DNA of 64,000 bases, taken from contig CM053143.1 of NCBI GenBank assembly GCA_028571685.1, forward strand, positions 143,502,829 through 143,566,828, in the 5' to 3' direction. The notes under the pieces are model-generated. The model searched no databases. It had not been told where the DNA came from and saw only the letters and a list, made by a program, of their open reading frames with translations. Each line of letters begins with the position of its first letter. Within the stretch, counting starts at the first letter, position 1. Source of the DNA: Heterohyrax brucei. Taxonomy: Eukaryota; Chordata; Mammalia; Hyracoidea; Procaviidae. The position numbers and the translations under genes are program-made. Below are positions 22,395 to 33,262 of the stretch, one piece after another.

Positions 22395-22860
22395 ATCAGT
22401 TATCTATTGCTGTATAAAAAGTTACCACAAATTTAGAAGCTTGACACAACATGCAGCTATTACCTAACAACTTCTGTGGTAAGAAATCTGGGCACAACTT
22501 AGCTGAGCACTCAGCTTCTGAGTCTATCACAAGGGTGCAATCAAGATGTTGACCAGAGCTGGTTTCTCATCTGATGGTTCAACTGGGGAAGAATCTTTCA
22601 CGCTTGTTTGATTACTGGAAGAATTTCCTTTCCTTAAGGGTTGTTGACCTAAGAAGCTCATTTCCTAGCTGAATGCTGGCTAAAGGCCACCCTCAAATTT
22701 TGGTATGTGGGCCTTTTCAATACAGCAACTTAGTTCTTCAAACCCAAAAGGAAGTCTGGTAGCAAAATAAAAGTCACATCTTACATAGCCTAATCAAGGA
22801 AATGATGTCCCATAACAGTCTGTTGGTTTGAAGCAAGTTGCTAGGCTAGCCCACACTCAA
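22395..22860 (-). mobile_element. Ancient LTR-like repeat, antisense
   Basis: 'agttatctattgctgtataa', 'aaagttaccacaaatttaga' and 'cttgacacaac' start many old mammalian ERVL/MaLR-type LTRs in antisense. Family unresolved. Confidence 0.5.
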
Positions 22861-23375
22861 GGAAATGGGATTATGGATTTGCAGCATCTCATGCCAGCAG
22901 GCAGGAGTCACTGGAAGACATTTTTGAGTCTGCCTGTCACAAAGAGTGTACTGTTCTTCAAGAGTTTTAAAATCATAAGCTCCTAAGGTTAGTTTATTTG
23001 CCAAAAATAAGATAAAAATTGAGACCTGAAGACGATGCGGCACCCTAAATGGGGATCCTAGGACAACCGTAGGATGTTATAAGACTGGTGATTTTAAAAT
23101 AAAGTCCTTTGTTTCATTAAAGATATTGTACCACTGCCAATTTCCTGGCTCTGATAATTATACTATAGTTTTCAGATGCTAACATGAGAGGGGACTGAGT
23201 GTGGAATATATGAACATTTTTCTGTACCATTTTTTGTAAATTTTCTGTAATTTTAAAAGTACAAAACAAAAAGCTAGAAAAAGGTGGTTCATAACAGTTT
23301 AAATTCCAGGAGCTATGTAACACAACAAGGGGATGCTGCATAGTTTAAAGTCAGGAAATGTGTGCATACTTTCAC
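22861..23375. other. Unassigned intronic DNA
   Basis: No element, exon or RNA gene seen. Small minus frames at 22846-23043 and 23117-23341 are uninformative. Confidence 0.6.
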
Positions 23376-23377
23376 CC

Positions 23378-24243
23378 TATCTATTCCATCTGTACACTGA
23401 GCAAATAATCTGAGAACTGGACTGTATGAGGAACAGGGCATCACAATTGGAGGAAGACTCATTAACAACCTGTGTTATGCAGATGACACAATCTTGTTCA
23501 CTGAAAATGAAGAGGACTTGAAGCAGTTACTGATGAAGATCAAAGATCACAGCTTTCAGTATAGATTACACCTCAACAGAAAATAAAAATCCTCACAACT
23601 GGATGAATAAGCAACATCATGATAGATGAGGAAAGACGGAGGTTGCTAAGGATTTCATCTTCATTTTACAACCAACACCCACAGAAGCAGCATTCAAGAA
23701 ATCAAAATACAGATGCTCTGTACAAATCTGCTGCAAGAGATCTCTTTAAAGTGTTAAAAACCAAAGAGGTCACCTGGAGAAATGACCAAGCCATGATGTT
23801 TTCAGTCACCTCCTATGTATGCAAACAGTGGACAGTGAAGAAGGAAGATTGAAGAATTGACAACTTTGATTTGCGGTATTGACAAAGAATATGGAATACA
23901 CCATGGACTGCCAAAGGAATAAACAAATCTGTCTTGGAAGAAATACAACCAGAAGATTCCTGAGAAGCAAGAATGGCAAGACAGCAACTCACATACTTTA
24001 GACGTGTTGTTCAGAGAGATTAGTCCCTGAAGAAGGACATCAGTCTTGGTAAAGCAGAGCATCAGCAAAAAAGAGGAAGACCTTCAATGAGATGGACTGA
24101 CTCAGTGGCTGCGACGGTGGGCTCCAGCATATGACAACTGCGAGAGTGGCGCGGGACTGCGCGGTGTTTTATTCTCTTGTGCATAAAGTCACTGGGAGTC
24201 AGAACTGACTTGAGGACACCTGAAGATAGCAATAGCCATACAA
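23378..24243 (+). mobile_element. RTE-type LINE, end of ORF2 and 3'UTR, sense
   Basis: Translation from about 23460 gives INNLCYADDTILF, the catalytic YxDD motif of the RTE reverse transcriptase, then EDLKQLLMKIKDH. The C-terminal part follows with several stops and frameshifts. Ends 'gagtcagaactgacttgagg' and 'acacctgaagatag'. A 5'-truncated, dead insertion of about 0.87 kb. Confidence 0.9.
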
Positions 24244-24249
24244 GCCTAC

Positions 24250-25675
24250 CTTGTAGCGGCAGCTTATTCAATAATTTTAATTTTGTGTGCATATCAGTAC
24301 TTATTTTGTAATTAAAAGCTTATCTTTTTTTTTTAAAAAAAAGATAAATCATAAGAGTTTTGGTAAATTCTCTTAAGAAATTTACAGGTAAAATACACAA
24401 TTCTTTTTGGTAGATAACATCATTTTAAGAATTCTTCCTGGTGGAAACACCTTAACAGCCTCACTCTCTCTATGTAATGACATTATTTTTGTTTATCAAA
24501 TGTTTCAACAAATAATTTTAGAGGTGATGTGAGAGTTTTTGTGTATTAACTGTAGTTGGACTACATTAAGGATTTTCGGGCAACATCAAATGCACTTCGC
24601 ACGTCAGTTTAAAATAATCCACATTTTTAAAATAGTAGTCTGATAACCAAACCTGACTCCTGCCCCTTGGCTGTGCATTGTTTTTCCGGTTGTCGCTCTG
24701 TTGCTTGGATATAGGAACTTATCTTCCAAAATAGTGTGGCCCCTCTTACCACACTGTCCCATGTGATGAAAAGCGAAACACTTCAACTCCTCATCGGCAG
24801 TTGAATTGCATGCGAAACGAGAGCAAATGGCTCCTTATTTCCCTTGCTGTTTGTAAGGGCTGCTGGTTATTAATACTTTCTATCACTATTTCTCATGTCC
24901 TGGTCTAGCAGTTTAAAGCTTATGGGTCTCACTTTGTTATTCCTCTTAAGAGAGCTATTCAGAAACACTCTGAACATTTATCTTAAGCCCTATTTTTAGA
25001 ATGGAGGCGTAATGGTGTTTTAATGTCTCCATGTATTCCCAGAACAAATCTTCAGAAAAGTGTCTGTTACCTTTAGAAATTTAGCAAAGCTAGTAGGATT
25101 TTTAGAACATCTCTGAGAAGAATTGCATTTAAAGAATGAATTTAGATTTATAGAATGACAGTATTAAAAGGGCCACAAAAAAATCAACTCTTCTACATCC
25201 CTCATTTTCAATGAGGTAACTGTCTTAAGTGCAAGTCAACTGCTGACTCAGGAACAGAGAGAGGATGTATGAAAGTTGCAAGATGGTAGATGGAAGAGTC
25301 AGTGACAAGAGGTCAGTTTCTGAGTTAACGACTCAACTGTAGAACACGGCAGCAGTCCCTTAGACCCTTGCATGAACTTCACGACTATTGCCATAAAAGA
25401 TTCTGAGAAAAGAGACTAAGTGATCAAAAAATATGTGAGCTCAGAAATGAGAAAAGCACTTGGGAAGACTTAGACTCTTGCGTATTGGTCAGCTTCACAG
25501 TGATCTTTCCACCTCACAGTGTCAGATGCATTTTTTCCCTTGAAGTGGTACCTAGAATTCTACCCACTAGAATCCAGCAAGCAGTCTTCTTCTAATGATG
25601 CAAAATCCTGTGGGAGAATCAAGTGTCAGTCATTCGCTATGTGTTACTCTGAGTTATTTTCATCGGCTTTCTTTT
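24250..25675. other. Repeat-poor intronic block
   Basis: Nearly 1.4 kb without a recognised transposable element, unusual in this window. Contains an A/T hairpin at 24320-24347 and several CpGs at 24580-24830. A diverged MIR-like piece is possible at 25180-25260. Confidence 0.55.
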
Positions 25676-25680
25676 TTGAA

Positions 25681-25838
25681 AACCTAAATCCTCGTGGTAT
25701 AGTGGTTAACCGTAAGGTTAGAATGAGCTTTCCTAAGGTTAGCAATTCTGATCTACCAAGAGCTCTTTGGAAACTCTATGGAGCAGTTCTCTGTCCTCTG
25801 AGGTTGCTATAAGTCAGAAGCAACTTGATGGCCGCAGG
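25681..25838 (+). mobile_element. AfroSINE, rearranged head
   Basis: 'ctcgtggtatagtggttaac' is followed by a small internal duplication of 'taaggttag'. Ends 'aagtcagaagcaacttgatg'. Confidence 0.85.
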
Positions 25839-25844
25839 CTTAAC

Positions 25845-26305
25845 TGACATCAACAACACTCAGGGGAATGTAGTTTTCATTGCAAGAAGGGAATAAAATG
25901 TTTAAAGAGCCAGTAGTATTCTAGTAGAAGTGGCCACCTGGATGAGGTGCTGGAGTAGGGTGGTCACGATGGCATCAAGACACTGGGGCTTAGATCAGAG
26001 ACTAGGAAGGAAAGGAGGAATGCCCAAGAGGCCCTTAGCTTATTTTAAAACATTATTGGAAAAGAAAGTAGAACTGCCTCTGTCCCTCCCTTGTTTCTTG
26101 ACCACTTAGGCAAACATTGATTCACTGCAGGTTAATCAGGCTTTTGTGGAATGAATGGAGACCACAACCATCATATAAATGGCTACTCACCCGGAAGAGT
26201 GTATACTGAGGTTATGCTAGCCCCAAGTTGTGCTTTACAACACACATTTATGAGGAACTAATTTGTAAGGACTTCAGTGCAATTTAAAGCCCTTACAAAT
26301 TAAAT
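25845..26305. other. Unassigned intronic DNA
   Basis: Nothing recognised. Confidence 0.5.
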
Positions 26306-26506
26306 TAAACAGTTGCTGTCAACTTGATTCCAACTCATGGTGACCCAGGTATGTCAGACTAGATAGAACTGTGCGCCATAGGATTTTCAATGGCTGATTT
26401 TTTCAGAGGTAGATCACCAGGCTTGTCTTCTGACACATCTGAGTTGGATTTCACTGTCCAAACTTTCAGTTAGTAACTGAGTGTGTTAACCATTGTACCA
26501 CCCCGA
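26306..26506 (-). mobile_element. AfroSINE, long form, antisense
   Basis: 'aacttgattccaactcatgg', 'aatggctgattttttcagag', 'gtagatcaccaggcttgtct' and 'gtgttaaccattgtaccacc'. Confidence 0.95.
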
Positions 26507-26509
26507 AGT

Positions 26510-26740
26510 CATAAAGTAGTTACTAGAATGGATTCTTGGGTCATTCTCCTTGGGCTTGAATCCTCACTTTGGCACTCAGTGGTGTTGGACAAGTCTGTTT
26601 TTCCTCTGCCTCCATCTCCTTGTTTGTATAGTAGGAATGCTGATAGTACCTAACACACAGAGTGTGGTGGGAATTATCATGTGAAACACGACACTGGCTA
26701 GCGAAATTTAAGCAACTGCATAGTGACAATTACTCTAAGT
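26510..26740 (+). repeat. MIR
   Basis: 'cttgaatcctcactttggca', 'ttggacaagtctgtttttcc', 'tccttgtttgtatagtagga' and 'atagtacctaaca' follow MIR order. Confidence 0.7.
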
Positions 26741-26834
26741 TCTCCATGTTCCTTGACCATGTACTCCAGTTTTAGTTGAGAAAGTATCATTTCTAGCTCT
26801 TCCAGAAGATTTAGAACAGGAAATCTTAAAACAA

Positions 26835-26860
26835 ATCAATCAATCAATCAATCAATGTTA
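26835..26860 (+). repeat. (AATC)n microsatellite
   Basis: Six perfect tetranucleotide units. Confidence 0.9.
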
Positions 26861-27315
26861 TTTAAGTGACACTTTCTTAGTCTTGTAAATATCTAATATA
26901 CTTCCTGAGTGGCAGCCAAGTGTCTTTTTTCCACCAAAATAGTTGCCTGTACCAGCTCATAATTTATGTCAGAAAGCTAATTCTTCCAAATGCAACATTT
27001 TTCTTTCCACATCCACACTATCAAATTTAATTCCATATTTAATGTGTGTAAGTGATTATATGCATAGTTATTGACATTGTAAAAGATGAATTTTAAGATG
27101 TTTGGGAGAGGGAAGTCATTTGTATAAAAATGTAATTATTGAGTTTCCTTTCAGTTTTATCTGTAACAAGATGTCTCTCCCAAGATTCTTTTATAGACTC
27201 CAACAGTTCTATTTTGTCTCAGTGGCTGGCACGTTATATTGTGTTTCTGATCTGTGGAAGTACAAATGGGATATTTTAAGTGTGTTATTTGACCAAGGGA
27301 TTCTGAAAGCCCATA
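26861..27315. other. Unassigned intronic DNA
   Basis: Nothing recognised. An 81-codon plus frame at 27102-27347 has no family signature and runs into a SINE. Confidence 0.5.
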
Positions 27316-27316
27316 T

Positions 27317-27510
27317 ACCTTGGGCTGTGCAAACAGTTTGCAGCTGACTACTGTCCTGAGGTCGGTGGTTCAGACCTCCTCAGCAGCTGCAAAAGGAAAA
27401 CCTGGTAGTTGGCTTCAGTACAGATTACAGCTAAGAAAACCCTATGGTGTAGTTCTACTGTGTGACACATGGCATCACCACGAGGTGCCATTGACTTGAC
27501 AGCAATTTTC
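27317..27510 (+). mobile_element. AfroSINE, long form
   Basis: 'ttgggctgtgcaaacagttt', central 'cctggtagttggcttcagta', 'gtgtgacacatggcatcacc' and 'tgccattgacttgacagcaa'. Confidence 0.85.
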
Positions 27511-27579
27511 TTTTCTTTTAATTATGAGAATACAATAGAAGTTGATCCTTACAGGGGATTGTAGGTAGAACATAGTCTT

Positions 27580-27690
27580 AAAGTTAAAAACCTAGATTCT
27601 GTTTTGGCTTCTATGATTAAGAGGCTGTGTGACCTCAGATCCATCACAGAATCTTCCATGTGTCTGCCAAAAATAAAATATTTGAATGAT
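27580..27690 (+). repeat. MIR fragment
   Basis: 'acctagattctgttttggct' and 'aggctgtgtgacctcagatc' match the MIR centre. Confidence 0.55.
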
Positions 27691-27784
27691 GTATTCTTGT
27701 GTAGGGTTTCTTACAGATTTAATATTGTATAACTCGGCAATATTTCATTGATCCTATATTTGGGAAGTGTATGTACTTTGATTT

Positions 27785-27850
27785 GACACACACATACACA
27801 CATACATATGTGTATATTACATGTGTGTGTGTGTGCATATGTATAGAGAT
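27785..27850. repeat. (CA)n/(TG)n imperfect simple repeat
   Basis: Alternating CA/TA then TG runs around 27787-27836. Near-palindromic, since a CA arm faces a TG arm. Confidence 0.85.
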
Positions 27851-27859
27851 AGATATGGA

Positions 27860-28470
27860 TAAAATAGATAAATCTCCCTCCTACCCATTGCCTTAAAACC
27901 ATTTGAAATGCTGTTGCCAGATAGTCAGCTGGAGGAAAGATACAATCTAGAGCGAGTAGAAAGAGCCATCTGTGTCTACAAGAGAGTAAGTGCGTGTTAG
28001 AGTCCTTGGCGTTGTTAGAGTCCTGGTACCCACACACAGAGCTGTGGACCCCAGACGACATGCTATGCGCGTTAGGTGGTTACTGGCATTTTCCTGTTTT
28101 GAAGAGGACAAAATAGAAGCGTGAAAGGATAAATAATTGTACAAGGTCCTATGTGTTGCCACTCCTCTGTATAATGTTTCTTTTTCCAGTGAGGCAGGAA
28201 AGTAAAGGAACAACTTTCTGTCTGCCCCTCACAGATACTGGCAAGCCCTTGAATTTATCAGAAGGACAGTAAGCAAATGAAAATAACCTACATTTGTCTT
28301 TCTAAACCGAGACATTATTTCCATGTTAGATAGACTTTTTTGATATTAAAGAGAATTCTTTTAGTTCATATTTTGATGCAGGACATTAAAAAATAATAAG
28401 AGGAAAATTCTTGTACAGGAGATAGTTAGATGATATTAAGGACCTAGCTTATTCCTTCTAGAATTGAGAC
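27860..28470. other. Unassigned intronic DNA
   Basis: Nothing recognised. The minus frames at 27711-28061 and 27947-28213 overlap a simple repeat and lack family signatures. Confidence 0.5.
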
Positions 28471-28476
28471 AATGCA

Positions 28477-28545
28477 AAAACCCAAACCCAACTCATGGCA
28501 GAACTATGTGTTACAAGTAGGACTGTTCTATAGTGTTTTCTTGTC
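28477..28545 (-). mobile_element. AfroSINE fragment, antisense
   Basis: 'aaaacccaaacccaactcat' and 'ggactgttctatagtgtttt' are tail and middle remnants. Confidence 0.55.
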
Positions 28546-28547
28546 TA

Positions 28548-30045
28548 TAATTTTGAAAAATTGTGCTGTAGATGAAGGTTTACAGGGCAAACTAGTTTCT
28601 CACTAAAAAATTAATAAACATACTATGTTGTGACATCAGTTGTCATCTCTGCGTGTCGACACTCTCCTTTTCTCAACCTTGGGTTCCCCATTTCCATGTG
28701 TCCAGCTTTCTTGCCTCTCCTGCCTTCTCGTCCTTGTCCTGGGGCTGCTCTGCCCATTTAGTGGTGTGTGTGTGGTTGAGCTGAGTGTATGATTGTTTTA
28801 TGGGCCTGTCTAATCTTTGACTGAAGGGGGAACTTCAGGAGTGACTTCAGTATAGAGTATGGAGTCCATACTCTCTGTTAGACCGGTAACTCTGGTCCTT
28901 TCTGATGAGTCTGAATTGTGTTCTATGTTTTTTTGTCCCAGCTCTGTCTGGGATCCCCTATTGTGATCCCTGTCATGGCAGTCAGTGGCAGTAGCCAGGT
29001 ACCATCTAGTCATGCTGGGCTCACTCTAGTGGAGACTGTGGTAGTTGGGGTTCGTTAGTCCTTTGAACTAATCTTTCCCTTGTATGATTGATTTTCTTCA
29101 TTCTTTCTTCCTTGCTTCAGGTGGGATGTGACCAACAGATTACATAGCTGCCCAGGAGATTTTTGAGACCCCAGATACTACCCATCACAGTGGGATGTAC
29201 GACATTTTCTGTGTATGCCATGCTGTTCCAGTTGAGCTGGATGTTCCTAAGACCATGACTCCTGGCCCTCAATCCAGTAATTCAGGCCCTAAAGGATTTT
29301 GGATATGTCTATGGAGCTTCATTGGAGCCCTGGTAGCACAATGGTTAAGAGCTCAGGCTGCTAACCAAGAGATTGGCAGTTGGAATCCACCAACCACTCC
29401 TTGGAAGCTCCTTGGGGCAGGTCTGCTGTGTTCTGTAGGATTGCTCTGAGTCAGAATTAACTCAGCAGCGTACAGCAACATGAAGCGTCCATGACTGCCT
29501 TGGTCAAGTAGAGCTGACTTCCTCAGTACTGTGTACTGTCTTACCCTTCACCAAAGCTGTCGCTTAACTATTGTCTAGTTAGTGTTTTACCCTACCCACC
29601 CCCCTCCCTTGTAACCATCAAAGATTGTTTCTTTCTTTGTGTTAAATCGTTTCATGAGTTTTTATAATAGTGGTCTCATGCAGCATTTGTCCTTTTGTGA
29701 TTGACTTATTCACTCAGAATAATGCCCTCCAAATTCATCAGTGTTCTGAGATATTTTGCAGATTCATCACTGTTCTTTATTATTGCATAATATTCGATCC
29801 TGTGTATGTGCTATAGTTTGTGATAAACTTTTATCTGCTGATGGATACTTAGGTTGATTTCATCTTTTTGCTGTTGGTTGTTTCCATTTCGCTATTGCAG
29901 ATAGCCTGCAGTGGATGTGGGCATGCGTGTTCCTGTTAGGGAGATGGCTCTTGTTTCTCTAGGATATATTCACTGGAGTGCGTCTTGGTTGTAATCTTTA
30001 CAGAAGCAGATCACAATGTCTTTCTTTCATGGCATCACAGAGTTT
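28548..30045 (-). mobile_element. L1 3' end, antisense, split by an AfroSINE
   Basis: 28555-29320 is the reverse complement of the L1 3'UTR seen at 15270-16150. 29482-30030 continues into the ORF2-end region ('tcatgcagcatttgtccttt', 'tgattgacttattcactcag', 'tattgcataatattcgatcc', 'ctgctgatggatacttaggt'). This continuity shows that the 3'UTR family belongs to L1. Confidence 0.85.
29322..29481 (+). mobile_element. AfroSINE, short form, nested in L1 3'UTR
   Basis: Reads 'ttggagccctggtagcacaa' to 'gagtcagaattaactcagca', ending 'gtacagcaacatg'. Confidence 0.95.
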
Positions 30046-30046
30046 G

Positions 30047-30102
30047 TCCTGACTTGCTATGAGTTGGATCCGACTCGATGGCACTTGGCTTGGCTTGGCC
30101 AA
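30047..30102 (+). mobile_element. AfroSINE or RTE 3' tail fragment
   Basis: Only 'gacttgctatgagttggatc' and 'cgactcgatggcacttggct' remain; SINE and RTE tails are too alike to choose between them. Confidence 0.7.
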
Positions 30103-30232
30103 CTTTTAGGTCAGTAGTTGAGTACAAACCATTTGCACCACTCAGAGTTCTTAACAAGACAATAGGATGGCTAAACCCTTTGTGACAGGACTTAATATCG
30201 TAAGTGTACTTTAAGATAGTAATATGGCATTG

Positions 30233-30394
30233 GTGGAAACCCTGGTGGCACCGTGGTTAAGTGCAACAGCTGCTACCCACAAGGACAGCAGTTCAGATCT
30301 ACCAGGTGCTCCTTGCAAATTCTATGGAGCAGTTCTACTCTGTCCTATAGGGTCACTATGAGTTGGTATCAACTCAATGGCAGTGGGTTTTGTT
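30233..30394 (+). mobile_element. AfroSINE, short form, just upstream of CORIN exon
   Basis: Reads 'ggtggaaaccctggtggcac' to 'atcaactcaatggcagtggg'. Its end is 92 bp from the exon start at 30487, so it sits at the edge of the likely branch-point region. Confidence 0.95.
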
Positions 30395-30486
30395 ATAGCA
30401 CTGGCGGCTTACTTTTCTTAATTTCATTGTTATTTAGAGAAGAAATCTGTAAAAACATTAATTTTCTCCTTTCTTTTTTCTTCTAG

Positions 30487-30668
30487 TCATGGTCTCCTGC
30501 CCTGTAGGTCCTTCTGTGAGGCTGCAAAAGAGGGCTGTGAATCAGTCCTGGGGATGGTGAACTTGTCCTGGCCCAGTGTCCTCCGATGCTCCCAGTTTAA
30601 AAACCAAACTGAAAGCAACAACGACAGGAGGATTTGCTTCTCACCAGAGCAGGAAAAAGGAAAGCAAT
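30487..30668 (+). CDS. CORIN: CORIN exon encoding the second half of frizzled domain 1
   Basis: This 182-nt exon follows a strong acceptor (long pyrimidine tract then CTAG at 30483-30486). Its first base completes the serine codon split by the 22.4-kb intron. The frame then reads HGLLPCRSFCEAAKEGCESV and continues through VNLSWPSVLRCSQFKNQTES to CFSPEQEKGKQ. It supplies frizzled cysteines six to ten, so with the previous exon all ten are present. Two N-glycosylation sequons are visible (NLS and NQT). The third sequon that I recall in human corin just before the last cysteine (NVS) is replaced here by NDR. The exon ends in phase 1 at 30668 with donor GTAGGT, ready for a leucine codon and the first LDL-receptor class A repeat in the next exon, which is not in this window. 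No disruption is seen. Confidence 0.96.
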
Positions 30669-30775
30669 GTAGGTGTCTATGTTTTAGTTCCTTTTCTAAA
30701 GCTTTTACTCAATTATACCATTTATTCAAAAATGTACAAAAATAGTAATTGTAAAGTTGAGCAGATTTTAACAAA

Positions 30776-31875
30776 ATTGTTGTTGTTAGGTGCTGTCAAG
30801 TTGGCTCCAACGCCTAGTGACACCATGCATGACAGAACGGAACACCCCCTGGTCCTGTCCCAGGCCCACAATCATTTTTATGCTTAAAACTGTTGTTGCG
30901 GTCACCGTGATAGTCTGTTTGTTGAGGGTCTTCCTCTTTTTTGCTGACCCCTGCTTTACCGAGCATGACGTTCTTCTCAAGGGATTGATCCTTCCTAACA
31001 ATACGTCCGAAGCATGTAAGATCTAGCTTAGCCAATCTTGATTCTTAGGAGCACTCTGTTGTACTTCTTCCAGGACAGATTTGTTTATTCTTTTGTAGTC
31101 CATGGTGTATTCCATATTCTTCAACACTACAGTTCAAAGACTTACCTACAGTATTCTTCAATACCACAATTCAAAGGCATCAATTCTTCTGTTTTCCCGT
31201 CCAGCTTTTGCATGCATGTGGTGTGATTGAAAATACCATGACTTGGGTCAGGCGCACATTAATCATCAATTGCTTTTCAACACTTTAAAAAGGTCCTTTT
31301 GCAGCAGATTTGCCCAGGGCAATTTGTCTTTTGATTTCTTGACTGCTGCTTCCATGGGTACTGATTGTGGATCCAAGTAACATAAAATCCTTGATAACTT
31401 CGATCTTTTCTCCTTTTATCAAGATGTGGCTTTCTGGTCCATTTGCAAGCATTTTTATTCTCTTGTGGTTAAAGCGGATTCTGTGTGATGTTTTAATTCC
31501 TTTTTTAAAGCTTTTGTTGAATTGCACTATTTATTCTTTTATATCATGTGATCCTCGAACTTTATCGGTCAGTGTTTCAGATCTTCACAAAGTTTTGTCA
31601 TCTGCACAATGCAGGTTGTTAATCAGCCTTCCTCCAATCCTAATGCCCCGTTCTCCTTCACATAGTCCAACTTCTCAGATTATTTGCTTGGCATACAGAC
31701 TGAATAGGTATGGTGAAAAGATGCAGCCCCGAAGCACACCTTTCCTGACTCTAAACCATACGATGTCGCCTTGTTCTGTTCAAACAACTGCCTCTTGATC
31801 CATATACAGATTTCCTCATGAGCACAATTAAGTGCTCTGGAAGTCGCATTCTCCACAATGTTCTTAACAAAGTAA
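30776..31875 (-). mobile_element. RTE-type LINE, 3' part, antisense
   Basis: The 3' terminus faces the CORIN exon ('gttgttgttaggtgctgtca' at 30779). Reading leftwards on the minus strand gives the 3'UTR, then RTE ORF2 C-terminal text (DFMLLGSTISTHGSSSQEIK), then INNLHCADD, a diverged catalytic motif near 31600. It contains a roughly 38-bp internal tandem duplication at 31115-31175 and frame breaks, so it is dead. It starts 107 bp after the exon. Confidence 0.9.
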
Positions 31876-31924
31876 ATAGATTCATGTAACCAGTACCCAG
31901 ATCAAGAGACGTATTATTACCAGT

Positions 31925-32135
31925 ATTCTAGATACTGGCTTGTGGTGGTTAGTTTTATGTGCTGACTTGTCTAGGCTGTGGTACCCCCACTGTTTGCTAA
32001 AACAGTCTAGTTGCTGTTGTAGTTACATATGATAAAATCAGTTAGGATTCAATAAAGCAGGTTACCTTTTGTAATGTGGACAAACTTTAATAAATAGGTT
32101 GGATACCTTAACAGCAAAAAGGCCTGGGGGCCACT
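31925..32135. repeat. Ancient LTR-like fragment
   Basis: 'tgctgacttgtctaggctgt', 'ggtacccccactgtttgcta' and 'aaagcaggttacctt' resemble an old ERVL/MaLR-type LTR. Family unresolved. Confidence 0.45.
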
Positions 32136-32189
32136 TTTGAGTACTCTGCTCCCTTAAATAATCAGCTGTATGAGGAAAAACAGTCATCA

Positions 32190-32390
32190 TTAACCCTAAA
32201 GCAAAGATGAGATGGTATGGATGGGCAGGAAGCTAGATTAATGGAAATAGAATAAACAGAATGGAAATAATGAGAATGCTGACATGTGAAAATGTAACCC
32301 ATGTCATGGATCACTTTGAATAAAACTTGTAAAATGGGAACCAATTCACTATGCAAACTTTCACCTAAAACAGAATAAAATACTTTTTAG
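32190..32390 (+). mobile_element. Probable L1 3' terminus, sense
   Basis: 'gctgacatgtgaaaatgtaa', 'aaaatgggaaccaattcact' and 'aaacagaataaaatac' look like a second L1 3'UTR type. Confidence 0.45.
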
Positions 32391-32507
32391 AAAAGGTGGG
32401 AGTGGAGGATTTCCCTGGATGTCCTGTCTCCACCTACTTCCCCACCCCTGACAATTACAAGAAGAAAAATCTCTCTCCGTGTTCCTATACCTCTGTTCAT
32501 ACCCAGA

Positions 32508-32641
32508 GGAGCCCTGGTAGCACAGTGGTTGGGTGCTTGGCTGCTATCTGAAAGGCTGGTGGGTCCAACCCCGCCCCCTGCCGCTGCTCCTGAAACGAGA
32601 TGTGACAGTCGGCTTCTGTAAGGGGGCACAGCCTTGGGCAC
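32508..32641 (+). mobile_element. AfroSINE, long form, 3'-truncated
   Basis: 'aggagccctggtagcacagt', 'gatgtgacagtcggcttctg' and 'gcacagccttgggca', then an abrupt junction with L1 at 32642. Confidence 0.9.
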
Positions 32642-33262
32642 CATGTGATCCAGCAGTCCCACTTCTTGGAATATATCCTGGAGAAGTAAGGGCTGTCACA
32701 CAAACAAATGCGTGCACACTGGTGCTTATTGCAGTGCTGTCCACAACAGCTGGAAGATGGAATCAACGAAGGTACCTACCAACAGGTTAATGGATCAACA
32801 CACTTGGTATATGTACACAGTAGAATACTACGCAGTGATAAAGAACAACAATGATCTTAGGCAACATCTCATAACATGAAGCCAGCTGGAAGACACTAAG
32901 GTGTGAGTTAAATTGATCAGTTGCAGGAGGATGAATACTCTATGAGACCACAATTATAAGGACTTTAGGAAATGTTTAAGCACAGAAGAAAATAATCTTC
33001 TATGGTTATAAGGGTGGGAGGGGAAGAAGAAGGGTATTCATATTCGTAGATTAGATAGTAAATAGAAACTGGGTTAGGTAAAAGGAGCAACAGCACCCTG
33101 TAGAAGGGAGGTTAGCACAAGTGGACTACAGCAAAAACTAAAACATTTTCTAAATACAACTAACTCAACATTTTGAAGGACAGAGTAGCGGGGACAGGGG
33201 TCCGGGAACCACGGTTTCAGGGGACATCTAGGCTAACTGGCATAACTTTTTTTAAAGAAAAT
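32642..33262 (+). mobile_element. L1 ORF2-end region and start of 3'UTR, sense
   Basis: 'gtgatccagcagtcccactt', 'cacaacagctggaagatgga', 'gtagaatactacgcagtgat' and 'ctctatgagaccacaattat' are the classic L1 3' landmarks. It ends 'aggggacatctaggctaact', where the 15265 copy continues. Confidence 0.9.

Larger units (their letters stand above)
8049..30486 (+). other. CORIN: CORIN intron between the two frizzled-domain exons
   Basis: Complete intron of 22,438 bp. It begins GTATTT and ends in a strong pyrimidine tract followed by CTAG. It is phase 2 and splits a serine codon (AG|T). It holds about two dozen AfroSINEs and several L1, L2, RTE, MIR and LTR relics listed separately. I saw no convincing extra exon in it. 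Confidence 0.9.

Noticed and set aside
31367-31798. 143-codon plus-strand open frame
   Set aside because: It is the reverse strand of the RTE ORF2 region; the true remnant coding sense is minus.
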